Notes: generated by a model from the sequence alone, not told the origin. Shown: positions 18,245-27,674, counted from the stretch's first letter. The stretch is DNA of 64,000 nucleotides from JAJYVT01 sp035534455 (GCA_035534455.1 DATLRV010000003.1:23056-87055), one strand, 5' to 3'. Translations and numbers: made by a program.

Positions 18245-18367
18245 GATCTCCTGCCTCCGCCTCGCGCCGGGGCGCACCCCGGCACGTCCCACGCTAAGGA
18301 ACGGGCGGAAAACGGACCAGGGGCCAAAGTCCCCAGTTGGCGGCCGCGCGCACGTCGCCGCCGCGGG

Positions 18368-18655
18368 TTACGCGCCCCGACGCCGCCAGGGAGGGTTCCG
18401 GGGCTGGCGGACCGGCGCTTCGTGGGGCTCGGGCTCGTCCGCATCGGGGGCGGGCGTCCACTCCCCGGTGCGCAGGAGTGCCTCGCGGCAGTGCCGGCAC
18501 AGGCCCCGGTGGACGTGCTCGTCGGACCCGCATCGCTCGCAGGCGCGACGGCCCCGGCGTCCGCCACTGCCAGCACGCATGGGGATCCAGGGCATCGCCA
18601 CGAGCTTTCCCGGTAGAAGTGCCTGCGCCGCAGGGTCCAATGTCACGATCGACAC
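18368..18655 (-). CDS. Small putative zinc-ribbon protein
   Basis: A 95-residue open frame. The only recognisable element is a paired-Cys motif CERCGSDEHVHRGLCRHC, two CXXC knuckles spaced like a zinc ribbon, placed mid-protein. Around it the sequence is Arg- and Pro-rich. The start is GTG 18655; an ATG near 18595 is a plausible alternative. Such small zinc proteins often bind nucleic acid, but no function can be assigned. It lies between the STAS and S4 genes on the same strand. Confidence 0.5.
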   Translation of the reverse strand: MSIVTLDPAAQALLPGKLVAMPWIPMRAGSGGRRGRRACERCGSDEHVHRGLCRHCREALLRTGEWTPAPDADEPEPHEAPVRQPRNPPWRRRGA

Positions 18656-18682
18656 GGGCTCGCCGCGGACTCGAGCACTGCG

Positions 18683-19033
18683 TCAATCCTGCAGACGGTC
18701 GAGCCGGCGACGGTCGCGCTTGGTGGGCCGGCCGGTTCCCCGCGTGCGAGCGAAGGGGGCCGCCTCCCTCGGCGTCGCCGGCGTGTGGTCGACGAGGCAG
18801 CCGGCCGCCTGTTCGGCGCCGATGCGCTTGGCGACCAACGCGACGACCTCGAGTGTGCGCTCGGCACCGCGGACCCGGGCGGCCACGCGGTCTCCCGGGC
18901 GCACCTTGGCCGCCGCCTTCACCACCGTGCCGTTCACCCGGACGTGACCGGCCCGGCACGCCGACGTCGCCGCGGCGCGCGTGCGGAAGACCCTGGTCGC
19001 CCAGAGCCACTGATCGACCCGCACGTGCTCCAC
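18683..19033 (-). CDS. S4-domain RNA-binding protein, Hsp15 family
   Basis: A 116-residue protein starting VRVDQWLWATRVFRTRAAATSACRAGHVRVNG, the S4 RNA-binding fold as in Hsp15 (HslR), which recycles stalled 50S subunits carrying nascent chains. A basic tail GRPTKRDRRRLDRL completes the Hsp15-like layout. The start is a GTG with CAGGAT 7 bases upstream and no ribosome binding site, so leaderless expression is possible. Actinobacterial members are common and poorly characterised. Confidence 0.82.
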   Translation of the reverse strand: MEHVRVDQWLWATRVFRTRAAATSACRAGHVRVNGTVVKAAAKVRPGDRVAARVRGAERTLEVVALVAKRIGAEQAAGCLVDHTPATPREAAPFARTRGTGRPTKRDRRRLDRLQD

Positions 19034-19075
19034 GGCGACGATCCTGCCACCGTCGGCCGCGACGTGGTCGTCCCG

Positions 19076-19264
19076 TCATGTGACGAGCATCAGGTGGACG
19101 CCGAGATCGACGAGCACCCCTCCGACGCGCGTCCGGGCACGGCGCAGCGCGTCGCGCGCGCCGAGGTGCGGTCGCCAGGGGTCGTCCGGTTGTCGGAACT
19201 CCGCAGGTCGCAAGAGCTCACGGTCGTGGAGGCGCGCGAGCGCGCCGAGAAGATCGGGATGCAT
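19076..19264 (-). CDS. Small hypothetical protein
   Basis: A 62-residue frame. The opening HPDLLGALARLHDRELLRPAEF followed by an Arg-rich stretch and GGVLVDLGVHLML resembles a widespread class of tiny actinobacterial proteins with an amphipathic helix and a hydrophobic end. No domain is recognised. It is upstream of and co-oriented with the S4 gene. The assignment rests on composition only. Confidence 0.4.
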   Translation of the reverse strand: MHPDLLGALARLHDRELLRPAEFRQPDDPWRPHLGARDALRRARTRVGGVLVDLGVHLMLVT

Positions 19265-19564
19265 GGTTGGTCCTCGAATTCATGGGAGAGGCAGAACGGA
19301 TGTGGCGCGAGGGCGCGCGTCCGACCGCGCGGAGACTCAGCAGGGAGTGAGCGACGCCGAAAGGACTAGCGGGTCGCCTGCAGCATGCCGGACGAGGCCG
19401 GGATGCGAGCGCATCGGAAGCCCGCAGCAGTCATGTGATTCGTTTGAATCTTCTCGTTCAACAACGCGGGCACCTCCTTCGATGCGAGACGGTGAGCGAC
19501 ATGGTAACGCGCGGGCACGCGAATTGCTAGAGGGCATGCGAGGTAATTTGCGCCGCGCGACGCC
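19265..19564 (+). other. Intergenic region, nothing recognised
   Basis: About 300 bases downstream of the formate dehydrogenase operon. It is less G+C-rich than the flanks and contains no convincing reading frame, hairpin with T-tract, or repeat. Confidence 0.4.
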
Positions 19565-20491
19565 TCAGTCGCCCTCGTGGGCGAACTCGAAGCCGAAGCG
19601 GCCCTTCACGCACAGGTTGCCGTTGGTCACGTCGTGGTCGAGCGGCGAGGTCACCTTCACGATCCGGTTGTCCTGGACGTGCAGCTCGAGGTTGCAGCCG
19701 ACGCCGCAGAACGGGCAGACGGTCTGCGTGACCTCTTGGCGGGACTCGTCCCATTCGCCCCGTGCGCGCAGGTCGTGCTCGCTCACGAACATGAGGGCGC
19801 CGGTCGGGCACACCGCGATGCAGTTGCCGCAGTAGACGCATGCCGAGTCGGGCAGCGCGACGTCGAGCTCGGTCGAGATCCGGGCGTCGAAGCCCCTCCC
19901 TGCGACGGCGATCGCAAACGTGTGCTGCGCCTCCTCGCCGCAGGCCTCGACGCACTTGTAGCAGAGGATGCACTTGGAGTAGTCGCGTACGTACTGGTCG
20001 TTGTCCCGTTTGACCGGCTGGTGCACGGTGGCGGCCGTCCCGGTCTCGGTCGGCTCGTGGTGCCCCGCGTGGGCCAGGTCGTGCGCGGCCGGTGCGGCGG
20101 CCGGGCCGTGGCGGTCGGGCCGCGCCCCGTACTCGTCGATCCAGTGCTGCACCTCGTCGCCGGCCGTCGACAGGTCGACCGACGAGGCGAGGAGCTCGAG
20201 CACCATGCGCCGGCTCGTGCGGACGCGCTCGGAGACGGTGTGCACGACCATGCCCGGGACGACGGGCCGGGAGCACGACGGCACGAGCGCACGGGAGCCC
20301 TCGACCTCGACGACGCAGACCCGGCACACGTTCACCGGGGCGAGGGTCTCGAGGTAGCACAGGGTCGGCACGTCGAGGTCGACCGACCTGCAGGCCTCGA
20401 GGATCGTCGCCCCCTCGTGCGTGGTCACCGACCGGCCGTCGATGGTGACCTCGACCTTCCGACGCAAGGTCACCGGTGCCGTCGTCGTCAT
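19565..20491 (-). CDS. Formate dehydrogenase Fe-S subunit carrying the displaced Fe4S4 domain of the catalytic subunit
   Basis: Electron-transfer subunit, 308 residues. Order of domains: plant-type 2Fe-2S ferredoxin (CYLETLAPVNVCRVC, then a Cys in PSCSRP), a His/Asp-rich linker, two 4Fe-4S clusters (CILCYKCVEAC and CVYCGNCIAVC), and finally CPFCGVGCNLELHV...GNLCVKG. That last block is the Fe4S4 domain that normally opens a molybdopterin formate dehydrogenase. It stops at FAHEGD, exactly where the catalytic gene 22425-24356 resumes. The ATG overlaps the stop of the diaphorase gene (ATGA). It is last in the operon, so the split is also a reordering. Confidence 0.88.
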   Translation of the reverse strand: MTTTAPVTLRRKVEVTIDGRSVTTHEGATILEACRSVDLDVPTLCYLETLAPVNVCRVCVVEVEGSRALVPSCSRPVVPGMVVHTVSERVRTSRRMVLELLASSVDLSTAGDEVQHWIDEYGARPDRHGPAAAPAAHDLAHAGHHEPTETGTAATVHQPVKRDNDQYVRDYSKCILCYKCVEACGEEAQHTFAIAVAGRGFDARISTELDVALPDSACVYCGNCIAVCPTGALMFVSEHDLRARGEWDESRQEVTQTVCPFCGVGCNLELHVQDNRIVKVTSPLDHDVTNGNLCVKGRFGFEFAHEGD

Positions 20492-22425
20492 GCTCGCACC
20501 TTCCCATCCCGGGCGGCACTTTCCCCGGCGGCACTTTCCCCGGCGGCCCCGTCCCCGGCGGCCCCGACCGCCAGCAGTCCCCGCCGGACGGCGGAGGACA
20601 CCAGGCTGCTCGCCGTCTGGCCCAGGCCGCAGATGGATGCGTCGCGCAGGACGGCGTCGAGGTCCGCCAGGAGCTCCAGCTCGGACTCGAGCGAGCCGAT
20701 CGGGCGCCCGGCGGCCAGCCTGGCGACTGCCTCCTCCTGACGCTGGGTGCCCACGCGGCACGGGACGCACTGCCCGCAGGACTCGTCCCGGAAGAACCGG
20801 GCGACCCGGGAGAGGAGGGCGGTGACCTCGACGGTGTCGTCGAGGACGACGACCACCCCCGAGCCGAGGGTGGCGCCGGCGTCGCGGGCACCCTCGAAGG
20901 ACAGGGGGAGCTCGAGGTCCTCGGGCCCGACGAAGGTCCCGGCTGCCCCGCCGAGCAGCACCGCCCGGAGGGGGCGGCCACCGGTCACCCCGCCGGCGAG
21001 CTCGAGCAGCGCTCCGAGCGTGGTGCCCATCGCGACCTCGTACAGGCCAGGGCGCGCGGCGCGTCCGGACACGCAGAACAGCCGCGTGCCCGTGGAGGCG
21101 GGCGTGCCGAGCTCGGCGTACGCGGCGCCGCCGAGGGTGAGGACCTCCAGGACCGACAGGAGGGTCTCGACGTTGTTCACCCCCGTCGGCTTGCCGAAGA
21201 GGCCACGGTCGACCGGGTACGGCGGCTTGTTGCGGGGCTCGGGCCGCCGGCCCTCGATCGAGTTGAACAGCGCGGTCTCCTCGCCGGCGATGTACGCGCC
21301 GGCGCCGCGGCGCACCTCCATGTCGAAGGACATGCCCGAGCCCGCCACGTCGTCGCCGAGCAGCCCGCGCGCCCGCGCCTCGGCCGCGGCGTGCTCGAGA
21401 CGCGCCGCGGCGGCCGGGTACTCCCCGCGGACGTAGACGAAGCCCTTCTCCGCCCCCGTCACGAGCCCCGCGACGGTCAGCGCCTCGACGAGCGCGTAGG
21501 GGTCGTGGTCGAGCAGGACCCGGTCCTTGAAGGTGCCCGGCTCCGACTCGTCGGCGTTGGCCACGAAGTAGTGGGGGCGGTCCGGATTGCGGGCGACCGC
21601 CTCCCACTTGGCGCCCGTCGGGAAGGCGGCGCCGCCGCGGCCGAGCAGCTTCGACTCGCGCAGCTCGGTGATCACCCCGGCAGGGCCGAGCTCGAGCGCC
21701 CGGCGGAGCGCCCGGTACCCGCCGGCCGCGCGGTAGTCGTCGAGCGACGAGGGGTCGACCCTCCCCACCCGGCGCAGCAGCCGGGTCCCCTCCGCGCCGG
21801 CCTGGGGCACGAGGGCGAGGGGGACCGGCAGATGGAGGAGGTCCACGCCCGCACCGAGCGCGACGAGCCGGTCCATGTCGCCGGCGGCAAATGGCGCGAG
21901 CACTGCCCGCCCGCCGTCTTCGCCCGCCTTCTGCACGAGCGCGGCCGAGCCGTGCTCGCAGTGGCCGAGGCAGGGGCTCGCCCGCCACGTGACCGGTGTG
22001 ACCGGTGTGCCCGGTGTCGCGGGTGCGCCGTAGGGGGCGAGCGGCGCGGTCGGGTCGCCGCCGCACGCAGCGCGGCAGGCGACGTCGTCACAGACGTGGA
22101 CGACCACGGGCGGCCCCGGCTCGAACGCGAGCAGCGCGTAGGCGCTCGCGACCCCGTACGCCTCGGCCGGCGGGAGGTCGAGCCGCTGGCACAGGTAGCC
22201 GAGGGCCGGCAGCGTGATCCAGCCCACCCGCTCCTGGACGGCGTGGAGGGCGGGGAGGAGGAGGTGCCGCCGGCTGCGCGCCAGCGAGAGGCCGCCGATC
22301 GCGACGTGCCCGTCGACGGGCGTGCGCTCGCCGCCGGCCCAGCCCGAGTCCGGCGGTCCGAGCACCCCGTCGACGGCATCCCGCTCGGCCTCGCTCGCGG
22401 GCGCCTCGGTCGTCCGGAGGTCCAT
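20488..22425 (-). CDS. Fused NuoE-NuoF-type diaphorase subunit of NAD-linked formate dehydrogenase
   Basis: A 645-residue fusion. The N-terminal thioredoxin-like 2Fe-2S domain (about residues 50-180) has Cys pairs CDDVACRAAC and CLGHC. The C-terminal part is the FMN/NAD-binding NuoF domain: GRGGAAFPTGAKWEA (FMN/NADH site), NADESEPGTFKDR, GAGAYIAGEETAL and the 4Fe-4S motif SCGQCVPC...SICGLGQTA. It would pass electrons from formate to NAD+. The tail contains Ala/Gly-rich repeats of AAGESA type. ATG 22425 overlaps the stop of the catalytic gene, and its own stop overlaps the next start; all three genes are translationally coupled. Confidence 0.92.
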   Translation of the reverse strand: MDLRTTEAPASEAERDAVDGVLGPPDSGWAGGERTPVDGHVAIGGLSLARSRRHLLLPALHAVQERVGWITLPALGYLCQRLDLPPAEAYGVASAYALLAFEPGPPVVVHVCDDVACRAACGGDPTAPLAPYGAPATPGTPVTPVTWRASPCLGHCEHGSAALVQKAGEDGGRAVLAPFAAGDMDRLVALGAGVDLLHLPVPLALVPQAGAEGTRLLRRVGRVDPSSLDDYRAAGGYRALRRALELGPAGVITELRESKLLGRGGAAFPTGAKWEAVARNPDRPHYFVANADESEPGTFKDRVLLDHDPYALVEALTVAGLVTGAEKGFVYVRGEYPAAAARLEHAAAEARARGLLGDDVAGSGMSFDMEVRRGAGAYIAGEETALFNSIEGRRPEPRNKPPYPVDRGLFGKPTGVNNVETLLSVLEVLTLGGAAYAELGTPASTGTRLFCVSGRAARPGLYEVAMGTTLGALLELAGGVTGGRPLRAVLLGGAAGTFVGPEDLELPLSFEGARDAGATLGSGVVVVLDDTVEVTALLSRVARFFRDESCGQCVPCRVGTQRQEEAVARLAAGRPIGSLESELELLADLDAVLRDASICGLGQTASSLVSSAVRRGLLAVGAAGDGAAGESAAGESAARDGKVRA

Positions 22426-24356
22426 CAGCTCACCGGCGCCGCGTCGGCCGCCGCGGTCGCCGCCACGGGCTCGAAGAGCCGCTCGACACGCACCGCGGTC
22501 GCCTTGAACTCGGCCGTGCCGGACTTCGGGTCCCAGGTGTCGAGCGTGAGGACGTTCGTGTCCGCCTGGTCGGGGAAGTGCAGGGTCATGAACGCGAGCC
22601 CGGGCCGGAGAGACCGGTCGAGGTGGACGGGGACGGTGAGCGTTCCCCGCCGGGAGCGCACCCGCACGACCTCGCCCTCGGCCACCGCGAGCGACGCCAT
22701 GTCCTCGGGGGAGAGGTCCAGGGTCTCGGGCCGGCGCAGCGGGGAGGCGTAGCCGGCACTCTGCACGCCGGTGTTGAAGGAGTCGAGGCGGCGGCCCGTG
22801 GTCAGGCGGAGCGGGAACTCGGCGGAGAGCTCGTCGAGGGGCGGCTCGTAACGCACCGGGCTGAACGGCGCGGGCCGCCCGCGCCGCTCCGGGTCCTCCT
22901 CCCACAGGCGCGCGTGGAGGAACGGCGTGCCCGGGTGGTCCTCGGAGGGGCAGGGCCACTGGATCCCGCCCAGGGCCTCCAGGCGGTCGTAGCGCATGCC
23001 GGCGTGCATGGGCGAGAGGCTGCGGCACTCGTTCCACACCTCCTCGGCGCTCGGCTGCCCCCAGTCGTGGCCGAGCAGGCGCGCCAGCTCGCTGACGATC
23101 GCCAGGTCGTCGCGGGCGCCGTGCGGCGGCCGGAGCGCGGGGCGGAGCCGCTGGACCCGTCGCTCGCTCGAGGTGACGGTGCCCTCGGACTCGAAGGCCG
23201 CGACCGCCGCCGGCAGGACGACGTCCGCGAGCTGCGCGGTCTTGGTGAAGAAGATGTCCTGCACGACGAGGTGCTCCAACCCCTCGAGCAGGCGCACGGC
23301 GCGGTGGTTGTCCGCCTCCGACTGCGCCGGGTTCTCGCCGAGCACGTAGAGCGACCGGAGGTCGCCCCGCTCCATCGCGTCGAACATCTCGGAGAGGTGC
23401 CAGCCGCGCCGCGGGGGCACGGCGGCCCCCCAGCGCTCGTCGAAGCGGGACCGGACCGCGTCGTCCTCCACGTCCTGGAACCCGGGGAACTTGTTGGGCA
23501 GGGCGCCCATGTCCCCGCCGCCCTGCACGTTGTTCTGGCCGCGCAGGGGGACGAGCCCCGATCCGAAGCGGCCGACGTGGCCCGTCAGGATCGCCAGGTT
23601 GCAGAGCGCCAGGACGTTGTCGGTCGCCGTGTGGTGCTCGGTGATCCCGAGCGTCCAGCACAGCTGGGCGCGCTCCGCCCGGGCGTAGGCGTGGGCGAGT
23701 GCGGCGATCGCCCACGCCGGCACGCCGGTCAAGCGTTCGCCCTCGGCGAGGGTGAACGGCTCGACCGACTTTGCGTACTCGTCGAAGCCGGTCGTCGCCC
23801 GGTCCACGAAGGTCGTGTTGACGAGGCCGGCGCGGATGATCTCGCGCCCGACCGAGTGGGCGAGCGCGATGTCGGACCCGACGTCGATGCCGAGCCAGAC
23901 GTCCGCCCACTGCGCGGAGACGGACCGCCGGGGGTCGACGACGAACATCGTGGCCCCGCGCCGGAGCCCCTTCAGCAGGTGGTGGAAGAAGATGGGGTGG
24001 GCCTCACGCGCGTTCGACCCCCAGAGCACGACGACGTCGGTCTCCTCGATCTCCCGGTAGGAGCTGGTCCCGCCCCCCGCACCGAACACTGCCGCCAGAC
24101 CGGCGACGCTGGGTGCGTGTCAGGTGCGGTTGCAGGAGTCGATGTTGTTCGACCCCATCACGGCGCGGGTGAACTTCTGGGCGAGGAAGTTCACCTCGTT
24201 GCTCGACTTCGAGCAGCTGAACATGCCAAAGGTCGGTCCCCGGTGGTGTTCGAATCCCCGGGCGGCCCGGTCGAGGGCCTCCTCCCAGCTCGCAGGTCGG
24301 AGGGTGCCGCCCTCCCGGACCAGCGGCTGCGTGAGCCGCGTGTACTGGCGAGGCAT
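22425..24356 (-). CDS. fdhA: Selenocysteine-containing formate dehydrogenase catalytic subunit (lacks N-terminal Fe4S4 domain)
   Basis: Molybdenum/tungsten bis-MGD oxidoreductase, 643 residues counting selenocysteine at position 79, encoded by TGA at 24122-24120. The sequence before it, GSNNIDSCNRT, and after it, HAPSVAGLAAVFG, are the conserved surroundings of the Sec/Cys ligand of formate dehydrogenases. The frame continues unbroken to 22425. A SECIS hairpin directly follows the UGA. Other motifs: TDVVVLWGSNAREAHP, RGQNNVQGGGDMG, and the MoCo-binding C-terminal domain FPLRLTTGRRLDSFNTG. The ATG has GGGGGAGG 9 bases upstream. The usual Fe4S4 opening is missing and is found at the end of 19565-20491. 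No sel genes are in the window. Confidence 0.92.
24078..24117 (-). promoter_or_regulatory. SECIS element of the formate dehydrogenase gene
   Basis: Minus-strand hairpin just 3' of the UGA. Lower stem CGCACC (24117-24112) pairs with GGTGCG (24083-24078), 6 of 6. After an internal loop, apical stem GTCGCC (24107-24102) pairs with GGCGGC (24096-24091) with one G-U. The loop is GGTCT (24101-24097). Loop sequence and its distance from UGA (18 bases) match, as I recall it, the E. coli fdhF element bound by SelB. This decides that the UGA is selenocysteine rather than a stop. Confidence 0.85.
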
Positions 24357-24712
24357 GCCGGTCGACCTCCCCCTCGTTGGTGGGTACTCCGGTTGACGCT
24401 ACCGCGAACGACGGTTGCAGGTCACCGCCGGCCCCCGCCTCCCGGGGCTTGCCCCGCGCCGGCCGCCTGGTCCCGCGCGACGCATCCAACCGCAGCTGCG
24501 TACGCCCCCGGCCCGAACGCTTCGACTTCGACGTGAACGAGATCTCGGTCAACACGACACGGGCGAAGGCCGTCACGTTCAGCACCGGCTCCTACATAGA
24601 CCAGTACGCCCTCGTCGCGCTGATCGTCGGGGCCGACCTCCATCCCAGGTGTGAGACGCGCCACGCGACGAGCGGACGCGGCGGGTGCCGCCGCTCTCGG
24701 TCGGCCGGTGCG
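24357..24712 (-). other. Intergenic region upstream of formate dehydrogenase operon
   Basis: About 355 bases that should hold the fdh promoter. A plus-strand frame around 24520-24650 reads like plausible protein (ERFDFDVNEISVNTTRAKA) and is of lower G+C content, but has no start with a ribosome binding site and runs on into the antisense of the aminotransferase gene. No clear FNR-, ModE- or sigma-54-type site was recognised. Confidence 0.4.
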
Positions 24713-26071
24713 TCAGACGAGCGTCTCGCCCACCGCCGCGTCGAGGACGTCGATCCCCTCGTCGAGGAGGTCGTCGGCGATCACGAGCGGGGGGAGGAGG
24801 CGGATGACGTTGCCCCAGGTCCCGCACGTGAGCACGATCACGCCCTGCGCCGCGCACGCGCGGGCGACCGCCTGGGCGGCGGCTGCGTCCGGGCGGAGGC
24901 CGTCCGGCTCGACGAGCTCGATCGCCAGCATCGCGCCACGGCCGCGGACGTCCGCGACCGCGGGGTGCTCCTTGGCCATCGCCTCCAGGCGCGGCCGGAC
25001 CTGCGACTCGATGCGGCGCGCCGCGGCGGGAAGGTCCAGCTCGCGCATCGTGCGGATCGCGGCCAGGGCACCTGCGCACGCCACCGGGTTGCCGCCGTAG
25101 GTGCCCCCGAGCCCGCCGGGGTGGACGGCGTCCATCAGGTCGGCGCGGCCCGTCACCGCGGCGAGCGGCATCCCCGCCGCCATGCCCTTCGCCGTCGTCA
25201 CGAGGTCGGGGACGACCCCCTCGTGCTCGACCGCGAACCACGCCCCGGTCCGGGCGAACCCGGTCTGGATCTCGTCGGCGACGAGCACGATCCCGTTCGC
25301 CGAGCACCAGGACGCGAGTGCAGGGAGGAACCCGGGCGCCGGCACGACGAAGCCGCCCTCGCCCTGGATGGGCTCGATGAGGACGCAGGCCAGGTTGTCC
25401 GCGCCGACCTGGACCGACAGGTGCTCGATCGCGCGGGCTGCGGCCTCTTCTCCGGTCATGCCCTCGGGGTCCCGCAGCGGGTACGACATCGGCGCGCGGT
25501 AGATCTCGGGAGCGAACGGACCGAAGCCCTGCTTGTAGGGGCGGACCTTCGCCGTCAGTGCCATCGTGAGGTTCGTCCGACCGTGGTAGGCGTGGTCGAA
25601 CACCGCGACGGCCTGCCGGCCGGTCGCGCGCCGTGCGATCTTGACCGCGTTCTCCACCGCCTCGGCGCCGGAGTTGAAGAGCGCCGAACGCTTCTCGTGC
25701 GTGCCCGGGGTGAGTGCGGCGAGCTCCTCGCACACCGCCACGTAGCCCTCGTAGGGGGTGACCATGAAGCAGGTGTGGGTGAACCGCGCGACCTGCTCGC
25801 TGACCGCGTCGACGACCGCGGGGACGGCGTGGCCGATCGTCGTGACGGCGATGCCCGATCCGAGATCGATGAGCTGGTTGCCGTCGACGTCCCGCACGAT
25901 CGCGCCCGAGGCATCCTCGACGTACACGCCGGTCGACGAGCTCACCCCCGCGGCGACGGCGCGCTGGCGCCTTGCGGCGAGCTCCTTCGACCGCGGTCCG
26001 GGAATCTCGGTGACCAGGATCCTGCGTTCGGAGATCGGGTCACGGGCTGCGTCGGTGTCGTGCTGGGTCAC
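24713..26071 (-). CDS. gabT: 4-aminobutyrate (class III) aminotransferase
   Basis: PLP-dependent transaminase, 452 residues, converting GABA or a related omega-amino acid to the semialdehyde with 2-oxoglutarate. Motifs: NSGAEAVENAVKIARRATGR, FDHAYHGRTNLTMALT, EPIQGEGGF, the cofactor Asp in VLVADEIQTGFARTG and the Schiff-base Lys in TTAKGMAAGMPLAAV. The GTG start at 26071 has GAGGAGG 8 bases upstream. Overall match to actinobacterial GabT is close, including IPGPRSKEL near the N-terminus. It is a lone gene between the fdh operon and an MFS transporter; no succinate-semialdehyde dehydrogenase is near. Confidence 0.88.
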   Translation of the reverse strand: MTQHDTDAARDPISERRILVTEIPGPRSKELAARRQRAVAAGVSSSTGVYVEDASGAIVRDVDGNQLIDLGSGIAVTTIGHAVPAVVDAVSEQVARFTHTCFMVTPYEGYVAVCEELAALTPGTHEKRSALFNSGAEAVENAVKIARRATGRQAVAVFDHAYHGRTNLTMALTAKVRPYKQGFGPFAPEIYRAPMSYPLRDPEGMTGEEAAARAIEHLSVQVGADNLACVLIEPIQGEGGFVVPAPGFLPALASWCSANGIVLVADEIQTGFARTGAWFAVEHEGVVPDLVTTAKGMAAGMPLAAVTGRADLMDAVHPGGLGGTYGGNPVACAGALAAIRTMRELDLPAAARRIESQVRPRLEAMAKEHPAVADVRGRGAMLAIELVEPDGLRPDAAAAQAVARACAAQGVIVLTCGTWGNVIRLLPPLVIADDLLDEGIDVLDAAVGETLV

Positions 26072-26221
26072 TGCGCACCTCCTCACGGGCTCAGGGGCTC
26101 ACGGGCTCACGGGCGGCTCACGCTCACTGGCGGGGTCACGCCACCGGGCGCCGGCCCCCGCCAGTGTACGCCGGGCGGCTGCTCGGCCCTCTGGGGGCGG
26201 TCCGCGCGGGGGTCCGCGCCG

Positions 26222-27667
26222 TCATCCACCTGAGGGCTCATGGGCCACGACGTGCGTGTCGCCGGGCGCGCCCGCGCGAAGACGTCGCGGGACCCGGACG
26301 CTCGCCGCGAGGCCACCGAAACCCACCGCCGCCCCGAAGGCGAACGCCGTGCCGACCCCGATCCGGTGGCCCACCGCCGAGGCCGTCGCCGCCACCAACG
26401 CCCCCGCGCCCCCCGTCCCGATCGCCTGGCCGAGCACGTCGAAGACCTGCAAAGACGCGGTCGCAGACCCCTCTTCGCCGGGTGCCGCCGCGTCGAGCGC
26501 CGCGAGGGACATCGGGGCGTAGCCGATCCCCATGCCGCCGCCGGCGACGCCCCACGCGACGACCCCGAGCCACGACGGCGACTGTGGCAGGAGCGTGGCG
26601 CCCATGATCGCCAAACCCGCCAGCGTGATGCACTGACCCACCCGCACGAGAAGACGTGGCCCCACCCGGCGGACGACACGCGCCTGGGTCCACGATCCCG
26701 CCGTCCACGTCAACGTCGAGGCCATCAACGCGAACGCCGAGAGGGACGCCGGCGCGTGGCGGACGATCGTGAGCGCGTAGGGCACGTACGCCTCGCCCGC
26801 GTAGAAGCAGCAGGTGACCAGACCCCGGGTGAGGACCGTGGCCGCCAGCCCGCCGGCGGCGACGAGCGGGCCGCGCGGCATCAGCGCGCGGAGCGAGATC
26901 ACGAGCACTGCCACTCCCGCTGCGAGCCCGGCGCCCGCGGCAGGGGTGCGGTCCACGACGCTCAGCGAGCCCAGCGCGAGCGCCCCCCCGCCGATCGTGC
27001 CCAGTACCGGGAGGTAGGCGAGCCCGGTCGTCCGCGCGGTCGCCGGCCGGACCGGCACCGTCAGGCTACGCAGCGAGAACGCCGCCAGCGCGCCGGCGAC
27101 GACGACGAGCGGCAGGAGGCCGAGGAAGACCCAGCGCCATCCGACCGAGGTCGCGACGAACGCCGCTGCGACAGGCCCGACGAGGCCGGGCACCACCCAC
27201 GCGGTCGAGAGCACGGCGAACATGTGGGGCCGCGCCTCGTCCGGATAGCCCCGCGAGATGGCGACGTACGCGACCGCGGGGACGACCCCCGCTCCCACAC
27301 CCTGGACCGCGCGCCCGGCGACGAGCGTGGGCATGTCCGGCGCCAGTCCCCCGATGACGAGGCCGCAGGCGAACAGGGCGAGACCACCGAGCATCGGGCT
27401 GACGAGCCGGCCGCGGTCGGCGAGCGACCCGGCCACGACGATGCCGAGCAGGCTCGCCAGGAGGAACGCGCTGAAGACCCATCCGTAGAGGCGGAGGTCG
27501 CCGAGGTGGCGGCTCACGTCGGGAAGGATCGTCGCGACGGACAGCGCCTCGAACGCCACCACGGTGACGGCGAGCGCGATCCCGACGGTGAGGGAACGCC
27601 GGTCGGGCGCCCACACCCCCGTGCTCCCCGCCGACCCCGTGGTCCGTGGGGGGGTGCCGAGCGTCAC
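26222..27667 (-). CDS. Major facilitator superfamily transporter
   Basis: A 481-residue integral membrane protein with about 12 or more hydrophobic segments. The MFS loop 2-3 motif is present as GSLADRGRLVSPMLGG, and GRAVQGVGAGVVPAVAYVAI is typical of the multidrug/DHA families. A proton-coupled drug or metabolite exporter is the usual role; the substrate is unknown. GTG 27667 follows TACGCT by 7 bases without a ribosome binding site. The frame stays open upstream to 27781, but that extension is Arg-rich and lies upstream of the promoter. It is divergent from the E1-like gene. Confidence 0.87.
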   Translation of the reverse strand: MTLGTPPRTTGSAGSTGVWAPDRRSLTVGIALAVTVVAFEALSVATILPDVSRHLGDLRLYGWVFSAFLLASLLGIVVAGSLADRGRLVSPMLGGLALFACGLVIGGLAPDMPTLVAGRAVQGVGAGVVPAVAYVAISRGYPDEARPHMFAVLSTAWVVPGLVGPVAAAFVATSVGWRWVFLGLLPLVVVAGALAAFSLRSLTVPVRPATARTTGLAYLPVLGTIGGGALALGSLSVVDRTPAAGAGLAAGVAVLVISLRALMPRGPLVAAGGLAATVLTRGLVTCCFYAGEAYVPYALTIVRHAPASLSAFALMASTLTWTAGSWTQARVVRRVGPRLLVRVGQCITLAGLAIMGATLLPQSPSWLGVVAWGVAGGGMGIGYAPMSLAALDAAAPGEEGSATASLQVFDVLGQAIGTGGAGALVAATASAVGHRIGVGTAFAFGAAVGFGGLAASVRVPRRLRAGAPGDTHVVAHEPSGG

Positions 27668-27674
27668 CCGCCTG

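Noticed and set aside
24120..24122. TGA in fdhA as a nonsense mutation, frameshift or sequencing error
   Set aside because: The frame on both sides is the same and continuous, the position is the known Sec site, and a SECIS hairpin follows at the expected distance.
24377..26233. Long plus-strand frame opposite gabT
   Set aside because: It is antisense to a clear aminotransferase and has no family signal; long open shadow frames are expected at this G+C content.
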